Shown here piece by piece: positions 8,545-16,523 of a DNA stretch of 64,000 nucleotides; the first letter of the stretch is position 1, and every line of letters begins with the position of its first letter. The stretch comes from Bacteroidales bacterium. GTDB taxonomy: Bacteria > Bacteroidota > Bacteroidia > Bacteroidales > GCA-2748055. The translations under genes were made by a program, and so were the position numbers. The stretch spans positions 87,529-151,528 of the forward strand of contig JAFGWU010000014.1 in NCBI GenBank assembly GCA_016936975.1, written 5' to 3'. The notes beneath the pieces were generated by a model. It was not told the origin of the DNA. It did not search any database and saw only the letters and a program-made list of their open reading frames with translations.

Positions 8545-9698
8545 TTTTTGACGATTCTGACGGTATAAACGGATTTGTTATTCCGGATCTGAAGAATATA
8601 GACTCCCCCGGGCAGGTCCGAAACATTTAGCCCGGTGCCGGTTCCGGAATAAATTCCTTCCAGCATGGTCTGTCCCGACAGCGAAACGATTGTCATCTGC
8701 CCTGGTTCACCACCCTGTATCTGAAGGGTTGAACGGACGGGATTGGGGAACACTGTGAAGCCGCTTCCGGTTCCGGTGGTTCCGTGATCCTGCAGGAAAC
8801 CTGCGGCCGGCAGGACCAGTGCGGCCCCGGATATTTCAGTTGAGACCTCTCCCAGTGCTCCTGCATGTCCGTTGACTGCAGAGTGCACTTTAATGAAGTG
8901 GATGGTATCCAGTGCCACCGGTGTTCCGGTATGGTCGACAGCCCAGCTTATATCCATGGGATCTCCTCCGGCACCTTCAATCTCCCCGGTTAAGGGATTG
9001 TCGGGGATGGTATAGGGTGCCACGCCCCTGGGTTGGTTGTCGGCATATCCGAAACCGAGTACAGGCGGCAGGATCAGCATGCTGCCTGAACTGTCGGGCT
9101 CTGCCACGATTCGGGTGCCCGCAAGGGTGTAGGCCGACCGGCTTATTTCAGGGAACAGGTCTGCAGCAGGATAATATGGCTGGGTATGAGTCGCATTGGC
9201 GTAAACGAATCCCGCGCCCCCCCGGTTATCCTCCCAGCTGACATCGGTAGCGGTTTCCTTCCCCGGATTGATATAGGTAACTGCATAACCCGTATCGCTC
9301 CTGTCTGTGCCATACGCACTGCCGGCAAGTTCATACCAGGTATCATCGGGGAGGTTGTTCCCGTTCAGATCCTTCATGACGGATACAATGCCGGGCTCCG
9401 ACCAGTTTCCTGCCGGGTTGCCGAAGATGGTAAAATCGATCCCGAAGGGGTTGCCGGGATCATTTGCCACGGGATGTTCAAAACGAAAAATGAGATAGCC
9501 TCCGAATGCCCCCAGGGAGACCAGTCCATTGATGCCGCCGACAACCGATTCTGCCGCTTCCCTGGTACCAGCAGCGCTGTTGATAAACTGTCCGGGTGCT
9601 GGCCGGTATTCCAGGATTTCGTAAATATATTGCGCACCGGCAGGCAGTCCGGCCAGAATCAGAAACAGAATGGATAATATGGCTTTAAAACAGGTCAT
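8541..9698 (-). CDS. riboswitch-controlled secreted protein with T9SS sorting domain
   Basis: A 385-residue exported protein, first gene after the cobalamin riboswitch. It has a signal peptide (residues 1-22, ending GAQ), a central domain beginning about residue 25 with repeated references to Asp/Asn/Gly-rich turns (for example SVMKDLNGNNLPDDTWYELAGS, which looks like a Ca-binding-type loop), and a C-terminal Por-type sorting tail from about residue 310 (FTVFPNPVRSTLQI...GGVYILQI...VRIVKK). Such tails send proteins through the type IX secretion system to the cell surface. I do not recognise the central domain as a named family. By position it may be an accessory B12-binding surface protein, in the way BtuH and BtuG assist BtuB in Bacteroides; that is inference. 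Its stop overlaps the receptor start (ATGA). Confidence 0.8.
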   Translation of the reverse strand: MTCFKAILSILFLILAGLPAGAQYIYEILEYRPAPGQFINSAAGTREAAESVVGGINGLVSLGAFGGYLIFRFEHPVANDPGNPFGIDFTIFGNPAGNWSEPGIVSVMKDLNGNNLPDDTWYELAGSAYGTDRSDTGYAVTYINPGKETATDVSWEDNRGGAGFVYANATHTQPYYPAADLFPEISRSAYTLAGTRIVAEPDSSGSMLILPPVLGFGYADNQPRGVAPYTIPDNPLTGEIEGAGGDPMDISWAVDHTGTPVALDTIHFIKVHSAVNGHAGALGEVSTEISGAALVLPAAGFLQDHGTTGTGSGFTVFPNPVRSTLQIQGGEPGQMTIVSLSGQTMLEGIYSGTGTGLNVSDLPGGVYILQIRNNKSVYTVRIVKK

Positions 9699-9781
9699 CG
9701 CACGGTCTCAAATATTCACTTTTGATTCTGAGGCGTACGATGGGACGGTCCAAAACGGCTGGATAAGTGATTTAACCCCCT

Positions 9782-9811
9782 GTTCACCGCAGGTCTCAAA
9801 ATCTGGTGAAC
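9782..9811 (-). promoter_or_regulatory. hairpin after the cobalamin riboswitch (likely expression platform)
   Basis: A perfect 7-bp inverted repeat, GTTCACC at 9782-9788 and GGTGAAC at 9805-9811, encloses a 16-nt loop. One arm overlaps the 3' edge of the B12-box region (GGTGTTCACC on the minus strand), so ligand-induced folding of the aptamer would compete with this hairpin. It has no U-run, so it is more likely part of a translational or anti-antiterminator switch than a simple terminator. The leader from here to the ATG is 83 nt. Confidence 0.5.
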
Positions 9812-9985
9812 ACCGGCAGGTCTTCTGACTTACTTTCAGATTCTGTGCCTTCCCACCGGCAACGGCCGACAGTGGCTGATTACAGAATTTTTAACGAAAG
9901 ATCACAGCAGCGGGAACTGTTACCGACTTTCCACCCGCTTTCCTTCCTGCAGGCGGATCACGGTATTCCCTTTTAATCCCAAAAT
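9808..9985 (-). promoter_or_regulatory. cobalamin (AdoCbl-type) riboswitch
   Basis: Read on the minus strand, this leader carries the conserved parts of the Btu aptamer in the right order: GGGAATACCGTGATCCGCC (5' P2/P3 side), GCTGTGATC (9900-9908), AGCCACTG (9870-9877, the most conserved core block), GGGAAGGC, and the B12 box AAGTCAGAAGACCTGCCGG (9813-9831). Known cobalamin riboswitches bind B12 and shut off downstream uptake genes. Here the downstream genes are a T9SS surface protein, a BtuB-like receptor and a BtuG-like propeller, exactly the expected regulon. Ends are approximate. Confidence 0.93.
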
Positions 9986-10007
9986 ATCACGGGAACCGAT
10001 GATGGTA

Positions 10008-10015
10008 CAAAAGTA
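10008..10015 (-). promoter_or_regulatory. -7 promoter box for the B12 operon
   Basis: Minus-strand TACTTTTG is a perfect TAnnTTTG match, placed about 20 nt before the 5' edge of the riboswitch, where transcription of the leader must begin. The nearest TTTG upstream is only 14 nt away, shorter than the usual 18-20, so the -33 element is doubtful. Confidence 0.5.
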
Positions 10016-10042
10016 CGAGTTTAATTTTACAAATGACCGGCT

Positions 10043-10618
10043 CTACTCATAAAAATGCATCCCCCGGATCATATTATATACTTCCGGGGGCAGGAAGTAC
10101 CGCATATCCTTACCCTCCCTGATAGACCGGCGGATAAAACTCGAAGAGATCTCCATCATGGGGGCATCCACCAGGGTCACATTCGGCTGCGACAAAATAT
10201 AATTCTTGCTGACCCCGTGCCGGGGATAAATAATACGATGGTACTTCTGAATGAGCAGGTCCGCATTTTTCCATTTGTCGAAACTTTTCAGTCCGTCCGC
10301 ACCCATGATCAGGTAAAATGTGCGGCCGGGATTTTTTTCTTCGAGATAGGTCAGGGTATCAATGGTGAAGGAGGGCCTGGGCATTCTGAATTCGATATCG
10401 GAAACCCGGAACCGCTCGTCCTTTTCGGTAGCCAGGGTCACGAGATCCAGCCGGTACTGATCATTGAGGAGGGTATCCTTTTTCTTCAGGGGATTGTGCG
10501 GGGAAACCACGAACCAGAGCTCGTCGAGGGCAGTGAATTCCATCATGTAGCCCGCTATGGCCATATGGCCGATATGGATGGGATTGAATGAACCGAAATA
10601 GAGCCCTGTGTTCGTCAT
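10043..10618 (-). CDS. nadD: nicotinate-nucleotide adenylyltransferase
   Basis: A 191-residue enzyme that adenylylates nicotinate mononucleotide in NAD biosynthesis (cytosol). The N-terminal GLYFGSFNPIHIGHM contains the nucleotidyltransferase (T/H)xGH motif, and MEISSSFIRRSIREGKDMRYFLP near the C-terminus is the ISSTxIR-type ATP-binding motif; the PHNPLKKK stretch near residue 45 is also typical of NadD. Length is normal. Its ATG overlaps the stop of gmk (ATGA), so the order gmk-nadD is one transcription unit with yicC upstream, a common Bacteroidota arrangement. Confidence 0.95.
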   Translation of the reverse strand: MTNTGLYFGSFNPIHIGHMAIAGYMMEFTALDELWFVVSPHNPLKKKDTLLNDQYRLDLVTLATEKDERFRVSDIEFRMPRPSFTIDTLTYLEEKNPGRTFYLIMGADGLKSFDKWKNADLLIQKYHRIIYPRHGVSKNYILSQPNVTLVDAPMMEISSSFIRRSIREGKDMRYFLPPEVYNMIRGMHFYE

Positions 10619-11190
10619 AGACCGGGTATTTTCAGGAAATCCCTGACCGCTTCTTCAGCCGTGCAGAGGGTTTCTTCGAGTTTATCGTTTACAATGACCT
10701 GGTCGAAACGGTCCCTGAAAGTGAGCTCATACCGGGCCTTATCAATCCTTTTCCTGACGGATGCTTCATCATCGGTGTTCCGCTTCATCAGCCGTTCGGC
10801 AAGGACGTCGAGAGATGGCGGGCTGATGAAGAGTGCCAGGGCCCTTCTCCCGAATGCATCTTTCAGGTTAAGGCCCCCCACCACATCGACATCAAACAGG
10901 GCATGGTGACCGTTTTCCCAGATCCGTGCCACCTCGCTTCTCAGGGTTCCGTAATATTGATTCGCGTAGACCTCTTCCCACTCAAGAAACTCATTGCGGC
11001 GGATTTTTCTTCTGAATGTGCGTGGCGTGATGAAATAGTAGTCCCTGCCATCCTGCTCATTCCCCCGGGGTTGCCTGGAGGTGGCCGAGATGCTGAATTC
11101 GAGACCCAGATCAAGGTCCAGAAGGTGCCTGACCACGGTGGTTTTACCCGATCCGGAAGGGGCACTGATGATGATCAATTTTCCGGTCAT
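10615..11190 (-). CDS. gmk: guanylate kinase
   Basis: A 191-residue P-loop kinase that converts GMP (or dGMP) to GDP using ATP. The Walker A loop is SAPSGSGKTT at residues 9-18, followed by SATSRQPRGNEQDGRDYYF (GMP-binding Arg and Tyr residues) and FLEWEEVYANQYYGT; VIVNDKLEET near the end is the usual adenine-binding C-terminal segment. Length is normal for Gmk. It lies 38 bp downstream of yicC and overlaps nadD by four bases, so the three genes are probably co-transcribed. Confidence 0.95.
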   Translation of the reverse strand: MTGKLIIISAPSGSGKTTVVRHLLDLDLGLEFSISATSRQPRGNEQDGRDYYFITPRTFRRKIRRNEFLEWEEVYANQYYGTLRSEVARIWENGHHALFDVDVVGGLNLKDAFGRRALALFISPPSLDVLAERLMKRNTDDEASVRKRIDKARYELTFRDRFDQVIVNDKLEETLCTAEEAVRDFLKIPGL

Positions 11191-11228
11191 ATCTTTTTCA
11201 CGCTAACAGGAGAACCAGTTTCAGCCAT

Positions 11229-12104
11229 CTACAGGACATTGAGCAGCTGTTCCTTGATTTTTTCAAGCTCATCCTTCATCTCCACCACGAGCTTCTGGAT
11301 CAGCGAATGATTGGCTTTCGACCCGAGGGTATTGATTTCACGGCCCATCTCCTGGGATATGAACCCGAGCTTTCTTCCAACAGGTCCGCTTTCGTTCATC
11401 GAATCGAGAAAATAGTTGCAATGGCTCAGAAGACGCACTTTCTCTTCGGTGATATCCAGTTTCTCAAGGTAAAAGATAATCTCCTGCTCGAGCCGGTTCT
11501 CATCGATGGCACTGTTTTTTAAAAAATCAGACAGGCTGTTCCCGATACGCTCCCTGATAGTTTCTATCCGTTCTTTTTCATGAACCTCCACGGAATTCAG
11601 TTTTTCCAAGATGATGCTTACCCGTTCCCTGATATCCGATTCAAGGGACCTGCCTTCCTGCCGGCGGAAAAGGTTGAGCTCGTCAATGGCTTTCAGCAGA
11701 CAATCCCTGACCTGTTTCCACTCCTCCTCCGGAAGCTCCGGTTTTTCGGTAACCAGGCTGTCGGGCAGTCTCATGACGGTACAGAGGGTTTGCTCGGTAG
11801 TTTCGATCCCCAGCTCTCCCGCCAGCTGATGCAACTTTTCATAATAATCCCTGACCACCGGAACATTGATAAACGAATTTGCTGCACTGCCGGCAAGCTC
11901 ATAGTAAAAGCAGCACTCAACCTTCCCGCGTTCCAGTCCGGCAGCAATTAACTGCCTGATTTCAATTTCTTTTTCCTTGTAGAGCGGAGGGATACGGAGG
12001 TTGACATCCAGCTGTTTCCCGTTCAGTGCCTTTATTTCCAGGGTCAGTTTCTTATCCTGAAGCTCACATTCAGACTTCCCGAAGCCTGTCATTGATTGAA
12101 TCAT
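11229..12104 (-). CDS. yicC: YicC/YloC family endoribonuclease
   Basis: A 291-residue protein beginning MIQSMTGFGKSE and ending with a DUF1732 domain (GREINTLGSKANHSLIQKLVVEMKDELEKIKEQ), the two conserved blocks of the YicC family. E. coli YicC is an endoribonuclease that contributes to degradation of the small RNA RyhB; B. subtilis YloC also cleaves RNA. The gene often sits directly upstream of gmk, as it does here, although the reason for that pairing is not established. Length is normal and the ends are clear. Confidence 0.92.
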   Translation of the reverse strand: MIQSMTGFGKSECELQDKKLTLEIKALNGKQLDVNLRIPPLYKEKEIEIRQLIAAGLERGKVECCFYYELAGSAANSFINVPVVRDYYEKLHQLAGELGIETTEQTLCTVMRLPDSLVTEKPELPEEEWKQVRDCLLKAIDELNLFRRQEGRSLESDIRERVSIILEKLNSVEVHEKERIETIRERIGNSLSDFLKNSAIDENRLEQEIIFYLEKLDITEEKVRLLSHCNYFLDSMNESGPVGRKLGFISQEMGREINTLGSKANHSLIQKLVVEMKDELEKIKEQLLNVL

Positions 12105-12153
12105 CTTATCGAGCGGTTGTTTGATGTAAAAATAGCAAAATGCGGTTAATTGA

Positions 12154-15100
12154 TTAATCTGCCTTTGGAATGGTGAAGCTGAAGATGCTCCCCTGTCCCG
12201 GGGTACTTTCTACACTGATCGTTCCCCCGTTCCGCTCTATAAACTCCCTGCAGAGGATTAACCCCAGACCGGTTCCCTTCTCCCCATGGGTTCCCTGGGT
12301 CTTGAATTTTTCATCGATCCTGAACAAACGGCGGATGTTCTCACCTGAAATACCAATCCCGCTGTCTTTTACCTGTACCATAATATGTTTGTCATTGGGC
12401 CGGACATCGATTTCAATCCTTCCGTTGGTATCGGTAAATTTAACCGCATTATTCATGAGGTTTCTAACTACGCTGTTGATCATGTCCCTGTCGCCGTATG
12501 CATACACTTCCTTTTCCTGGGTGGTTACCAGCATGAGCCCTTTCCGCTCCGACTGGAGCCTGTGAAGATTGATATTTTCGTTGATAAGGTTCGTGAGATT
12601 GAAGCGGACGGGATCATATTTTATTTTTCCCCGCTGTGTCCTCGACCAGGTCAGGAGGTTTTCAAGCAGGGAGTAAAGATATTTCAGGGACTCATTCAGC
12701 TTTCTGAATCCGTCGCGATGATCCTCCCGGTCTGCATCGTCGAAATTCTGAACCATCAATTCGCTGATGGAAAGCAGGCTGGAAAAGGGATTTTTCAGAT
12801 CATGGGAGATGATGGAGAAGAACTTATCTTTCGTGGCATTGAGCTCTTTCAGATTTTGTTCAGACTCGGTAAGTTTCTGGTTTGCAATGGTGATCTGCTC
12901 GTTCTGTAAGCGGAGCAGGCGGTTGGTACGGGTTCTCACCAGGTAAATGTAAATGAAAGCCCCGACCAGCAGACCTGCCAGGACCTCCAGGGCAATGAAC
13001 CACCATAAATTCCAGAATGGAGGGGTGATATGGATGTCGAGCTCCAGGGGGGGATCCGTCCATATACCGTCGGCATTCCGGGCAATGACCCTGAGGGTGT
13101 AATCACCGGCCTTCATGTTGGAAAAAGAGACGTAATTTCTGAATCCTGTGTTGTTCCATTCCTCATCGAGGGTGGTCATCATCGTGGCATACTGGAGTTT
13201 TCCGGGCTGGAGATTGTTCAGGGCCGCGAACTCAATGGAGAACACCCTGTGGCTGTAATCCAGCACAATCTCTTCAAGGTATGGGGGATTCATGCTGACA
13301 AAAAAATCCTCTTCGTGCTGAACCACTGCATTGGGGCAGGTTTCGAACAGGCTTTCCATTCCGGCATCAGCAATTCTCACCTCTTTTCCCAGCACTTCAA
13401 TTTTCGTGAAGCACACTTCGGAGTAGTTTTCCGACACGGTTATCCGCTCCGGGTCAATTTTTGTAACACCGTACACACCGCCGAAGTAGAGGGCCCCATC
13501 CAGCCCCCTGTGGTAGGCCCCGCCATTGAACTCGTTGCTCTGCAGTCCGTCGTTCATATCATAATTTTTCACCGAGAAGTCGTCGAGGCTGAATTTCGAA
13601 ATACCGCGGTTGGTGCTCAGCCAGATATTATTCTGTTCATCGGGCAGTATACCATATATCACTTCATTGGCAAGGTTCTCCTCAAGACCAAAACGGCGGA
13701 ATGATCCCGTTGCCGGATAGAACATATTCAGCCCGCTGTTGGTTCCAATCCAGTAACGTCCAAGGGGATCCCCGAAAATGGAAAAGACAATGTTATCCGA
13801 GATGGAAGTAGGATCATCAGGGTCACTCAGGTAGTTCGTGAACCTTTCCTCCGAGGGATCAAAAATACTCAGTCCCCCTCCGTAGGTTCCGATCCAGAGG
13901 TTCCCTTCATTGTCTTCCACGATGGCATTATAGATAAAATTGTGGGGCAGTGAGTTCGGATCATCCGGATCGTGAAAATAACGCCGGAAGGAACGGGTGG
14001 CCGGGAAATACTGATTCAGTCCCCTGCGGGTTCCGATCCATAAGCGTCCCCGGCTGTCCTCAAAAATGGCCCGCACCGAATTATCGGAAATTGAAGAGGG
14101 ATCGGCTCTGTCGTGCCTGAAATGGGTGAATGCATTGCGGGTCCTGTCAAAACGGTCCAGCCCGCCGCCGTCGGTGCCTATCCATATGTTCCCCCGGCTG
14201 TCCTGGTAAATCTTCCTCACCGAAGGGGAGGCGAGGGACCCCGGGTCAGAGGGGTCGTGGTTAAAATGACGGAAGGTGTTCCCCGACGGATCATAGCAAC
14301 TGATTCCCTTCTCATCGGTCCCGAACCAGACAGCGCTGTCGGCGGTCTGACAGATCGACCATATAAATGAGCTGGCAAGACTATTCCGGTTGAAGGGATC
14401 ATTCTTGAAAAGGGTAAATTTATTTGCCCCCGGGTCGAGGATGCTGATACCGGCACCAAATGTTCCAAACCACATGGCGCCCGACCGGTCCTCAAAAATG
14501 CAGTTGATGGAGTTTTCCGACAGGCTCTGCGGATCGGCCGGATTATTGTGATATGAAACGGTTTCGAAGGAGGAGGGATCAATCTTATGCAGACCGTTAC
14601 CGAAGGTGCCGTACCAGATGTTTCCCTCCGTGTCCTCAACAAGAGGCTCAACCGGGTTCAGCATCAGGCTGTGGGTGGTGCGGGTGGTGTTGACGAGCTT
14701 CGTCGTTTTCTGCGACTCCCGGTCGAAATGGTAAAGCCCGTGATTCGTTTTCAACCAGACCCCGTTACGCTGATCAACATGCATACCCGATACCCGTGGT
14801 TCCCTTTCGCTGAACCCGGGCTTATAGAAAAGGGGCGCGACAGATGGATCGGCAGACATTGCAATAATGCCCCCGGGCACAGCTATCCACAACTCTTCGG
14901 TGCCCCTTGCCATGCAATAGACAGGGGTGTTGGCTTCAATCAGATTTCCCGGCCGTTCATTGAAGAAGAGGCCCGATTTCGGATCATAACTGAACAATCC
15001 CTCCCCGGTGGCGATCCAGAGGATTCCCGAACGGTCATTCAGGAGTCCGTGAATCGCCATCGTTAATCCTTTCAATTCGCTTTCACCGGGATTGATGCGG

Positions 15101-15588
15101 AAAACGCTGTTATCGTTCCTGTTGATCCGGTTGAGCCCGCCGGATGTTCCGACCCATATTGTATTTAGCAAATCGGATATGATCGCCGTGACGGTGTCGT
15201 TTGAGAGCGTGCTCTCATTCTCCGGGTTGTGCGAAATGGGTGCAAAAATGCCATTGCGGGGATTGTAACGGGTCAAACCGCCACGGGAGCCCAGCCAGAA
15301 CATGCCGCCTTTATCCTCATAGATGATCTCAATCCATTTGTTGGCGAGAATGTGATGATGCTCCGTGGTCGCCCCGTAAACGGTGATGTTTTTTCCGTCG
15401 AACCGGTTCAGTCCGTCTTCCGTTCCGAACCACATGAAGCCTTTGGAATCCTGGTAAATGCAGTAGACAGAGCTTACAGATAATCCGTCGTTGATGGTCA
15501 GGCGCCTGAAACGCACATACTGTTCCTGTGCATCGGCAGATGACAGGAGCGAGAGGCTAAGGAGTAAATAGAGTCCCGGTCTTTTCAC
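12154..15588 (-). CDS. periplasmic two-component propeller sensor histidine kinase
   Basis: A very large sensor of about 1,144 residues. After a signal peptide come many Reg_prop repeats (pattern NxIxxIxxDxxGxxWIGTxxGGLxxF) building two seven-bladed propellers, then a Y_Y_Y domain (NLQPGKLQYATMMTTLDEEW), a transmembrane helix (about residues 868-892 of the longest frame), a HisKA domain with FFSIISHDLKNPFSS (phosphoacceptor His) and a HATPase with NLMNNAVKF, DSGIGIS and GTGLGL boxes. Unlike Bacteroides hybrid two-component systems it stops there: no receiver and no AraC domain. The frame is open to 15615, but a strong promoter at 15613-15644 would put the transcription start inside it, so I chose the GTG at 15588, which opens the signal peptide (KRPGLYLLLSLSLLSSADAQ). 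An ATG at 15612 is the alternative. No response regulator is adjacent. Confidence 0.9.
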   Translation of the reverse strand: MKRPGLYLLLSLSLLSSADAQEQYVRFRRLTINDGLSVSSVYCIYQDSKGFMWFGTEDGLNRFDGKNITVYGATTEHHHILANKWIEIIYEDKGGMFWLGSRGGLTRYNPRNGIFAPISHNPENESTLSNDTVTAIISDLLNTIWVGTSGGLNRINRNDNSVFRINPGESELKGLTMAIHGLLNDRSGILWIATGEGLFSYDPKSGLFFNERPGNLIEANTPVYCMARGTEELWIAVPGGIIAMSADPSVAPLFYKPGFSEREPRVSGMHVDQRNGVWLKTNHGLYHFDRESQKTTKLVNTTRTTHSLMLNPVEPLVEDTEGNIWYGTFGNGLHKIDPSSFETVSYHNNPADPQSLSENSINCIFEDRSGAMWFGTFGAGISILDPGANKFTLFKNDPFNRNSLASSFIWSICQTADSAVWFGTDEKGISCYDPSGNTFRHFNHDPSDPGSLASPSVRKIYQDSRGNIWIGTDGGGLDRFDRTRNAFTHFRHDRADPSSISDNSVRAIFEDSRGRLWIGTRRGLNQYFPATRSFRRYFHDPDDPNSLPHNFIYNAIVEDNEGNLWIGTYGGGLSIFDPSEERFTNYLSDPDDPTSISDNIVFSIFGDPLGRYWIGTNSGLNMFYPATGSFRRFGLEENLANEVIYGILPDEQNNIWLSTNRGISKFSLDDFSVKNYDMNDGLQSNEFNGGAYHRGLDGALYFGGVYGVTKIDPERITVSENYSEVCFTKIEVLGKEVRIADAGMESLFETCPNAVVQHEEDFFVSMNPPYLEEIVLDYSHRVFSIEFAALNNLQPGKLQYATMMTTLDEEWNNTGFRNYVSFSNMKAGDYTLRVIARNADGIWTDPPLELDIHITPPFWNLWWFIALEVLAGLLVGAFIYIYLVRTRTNRLLRLQNEQITIANQKLTESEQNLKELNATKDKFFSIISHDLKNPFSSLLSISELMVQNFDDADREDHRDGFRKLNESLKYLYSLLENLLTWSRTQRGKIKYDPVRFNLTNLINENINLHRLQSERKGLMLVTTQEKEVYAYGDRDMINSVVRNLMNNAVKFTDTNGRIEIDVRPNDKHIMVQVKDSGIGISGENIRRLFRIDEKFKTQGTHGEKGTGLGLILCREFIERNGGTISVESTPGQGSIFSFTIPKAD

Positions 15589-15612
15589 AATTCGGGTGAT
15601 CAAATCAACCAT

Positions 15613-15644
15613 CAAATATAAGGACGATTTTAAAGGGATTCAAG
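15613..15644 (-). promoter_or_regulatory. Bacteroidota promoter of the propeller kinase
   Basis: On the minus strand CTTG (15641-15644) is followed after 20 bp by TATATTTG (15613-15620), a full match to the -7 consensus TAnnTTTG with an acceptable -33 partner. The predicted start of transcription falls near 15606-15609, downstream of the first ATG of the longest reading frame, which argues for an internal translation start. Confidence 0.6.
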
Positions 15645-15748
15645 TTACCGATATTGGAAAATAAATTCAAAGGCAGATTGTTAAATAATGTTATTTGTTC
15701 ACCGGATGACCGGCTCCCCGCAATCCGTCCGTCCGACGGATGCTGCTT

Positions 15749-16489
15749 TTATAAATTCATTACATTGATATTATAACTTTTACTGACGACAAGGGAGTTG
15801 CCCAGGTCGGTGGGAATCTCTGCAAAGAATTCAACGGTTCTGTTCAGGACGTTCCCGGGGTGCACATAGAATTCCATGCGGCACACCCCGTCTTTGGCGT
15901 CGAGGTAGGAGCGCTCCGATTGCCGCTCGTTGATCTTCACCAGCTGAAAGTATTTCGTGCGGCTGCTTTTATTGGATGCGGATATTTCAAGAATTATTTT
16001 ATTTTCCTGCCTGAGCCGGTTAATCTCACGGATCCTGATTTCCGGGTAATCCGTTATCAGCTCTCCCTGTTCGGTATACTCTTTAAGTCCCGGCATGATC
16101 TGGTCCGCTTCATAAGTGTATTCCGCCATCAGAACCCCCGACTTATAATATTTTCTTGTCAGTCCCTCCCTCATATTCTCTTTGAATCCGGTGTGTTCGA
16201 AGACCTGTCCGTTCTTGTAGTACCAGATTGCCGGACCTTCCTTCCGGCCATTATTGTAAGTGACCTTCGAATGAACGTTTTTGCCGTCCTCGTAATAATT
16301 CACTTTCAGTCCATGGGCATAACTATCCTGATTCACGGAGGTGATGCTGAGCAGGGTCCCGTCATCGCGGTATTTCCTGATATATTTGGATTTTGCCTCT
16401 TTCTCATCTTTCTTTTCCGGGCCCTGGTTGCACCCGCCAAAAAGAAATCCGGCCATCAGGGCACTTAAAATCAGAATCCTGTATTTCAT
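15749..16489 (-). CDS. MORN/YwqK-repeat lipoprotein
   Basis: A 246-residue lipoprotein: signal peptide MKYRILILSALMAGFL, then a lipobox FGGC. The middle carries tandem MORN-like repeats of the type found in YwqK-family proteins (YYEDGKNVHSKVTYNNGRKEGP, YYKNGQVFEHTGFKENMREGL, YYKSGVLMAEYTYE). These repeats are often labelled antitoxin in databases, but most Bacteroidota copies are simply exported lipoproteins of unknown role. The C-terminal third (about residues 160-246) shows no recognised domain. I chose the ATG at 16489 over the frame start at 16549 because it has an AGAGGA ribosome site and opens the lipoprotein signal. It follows the MATE gene by 34 bp on the same strand. Confidence 0.78.
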   Translation of the reverse strand: MKYRILILSALMAGFLFGGCNQGPEKKDEKEAKSKYIRKYRDDGTLLSITSVNQDSYAHGLKVNYYEDGKNVHSKVTYNNGRKEGPAIWYYKNGQVFEHTGFKENMREGLTRKYYKSGVLMAEYTYEADQIMPGLKEYTEQGELITDYPEIRIREINRLRQENKIILEISASNKSSRTKYFQLVKINERQSERSYLDAKDGVCRMEFYVHPGNVLNRTVEFFAEIPTDLGNSLVVSKSYNINVMNL

Positions 16490-16523
16490 GATGTTCCTCT
16501 CTTTTAAATTTATAATAATCATC

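Noticed and set aside
15718-15745. Hairpin ATCCGTC/GACGGAT as terminator of the MORN lipoprotein gene
   Set aside because: The T-rich side is on the plus strand, opposite to the gene direction, so it does not fit as its terminator.
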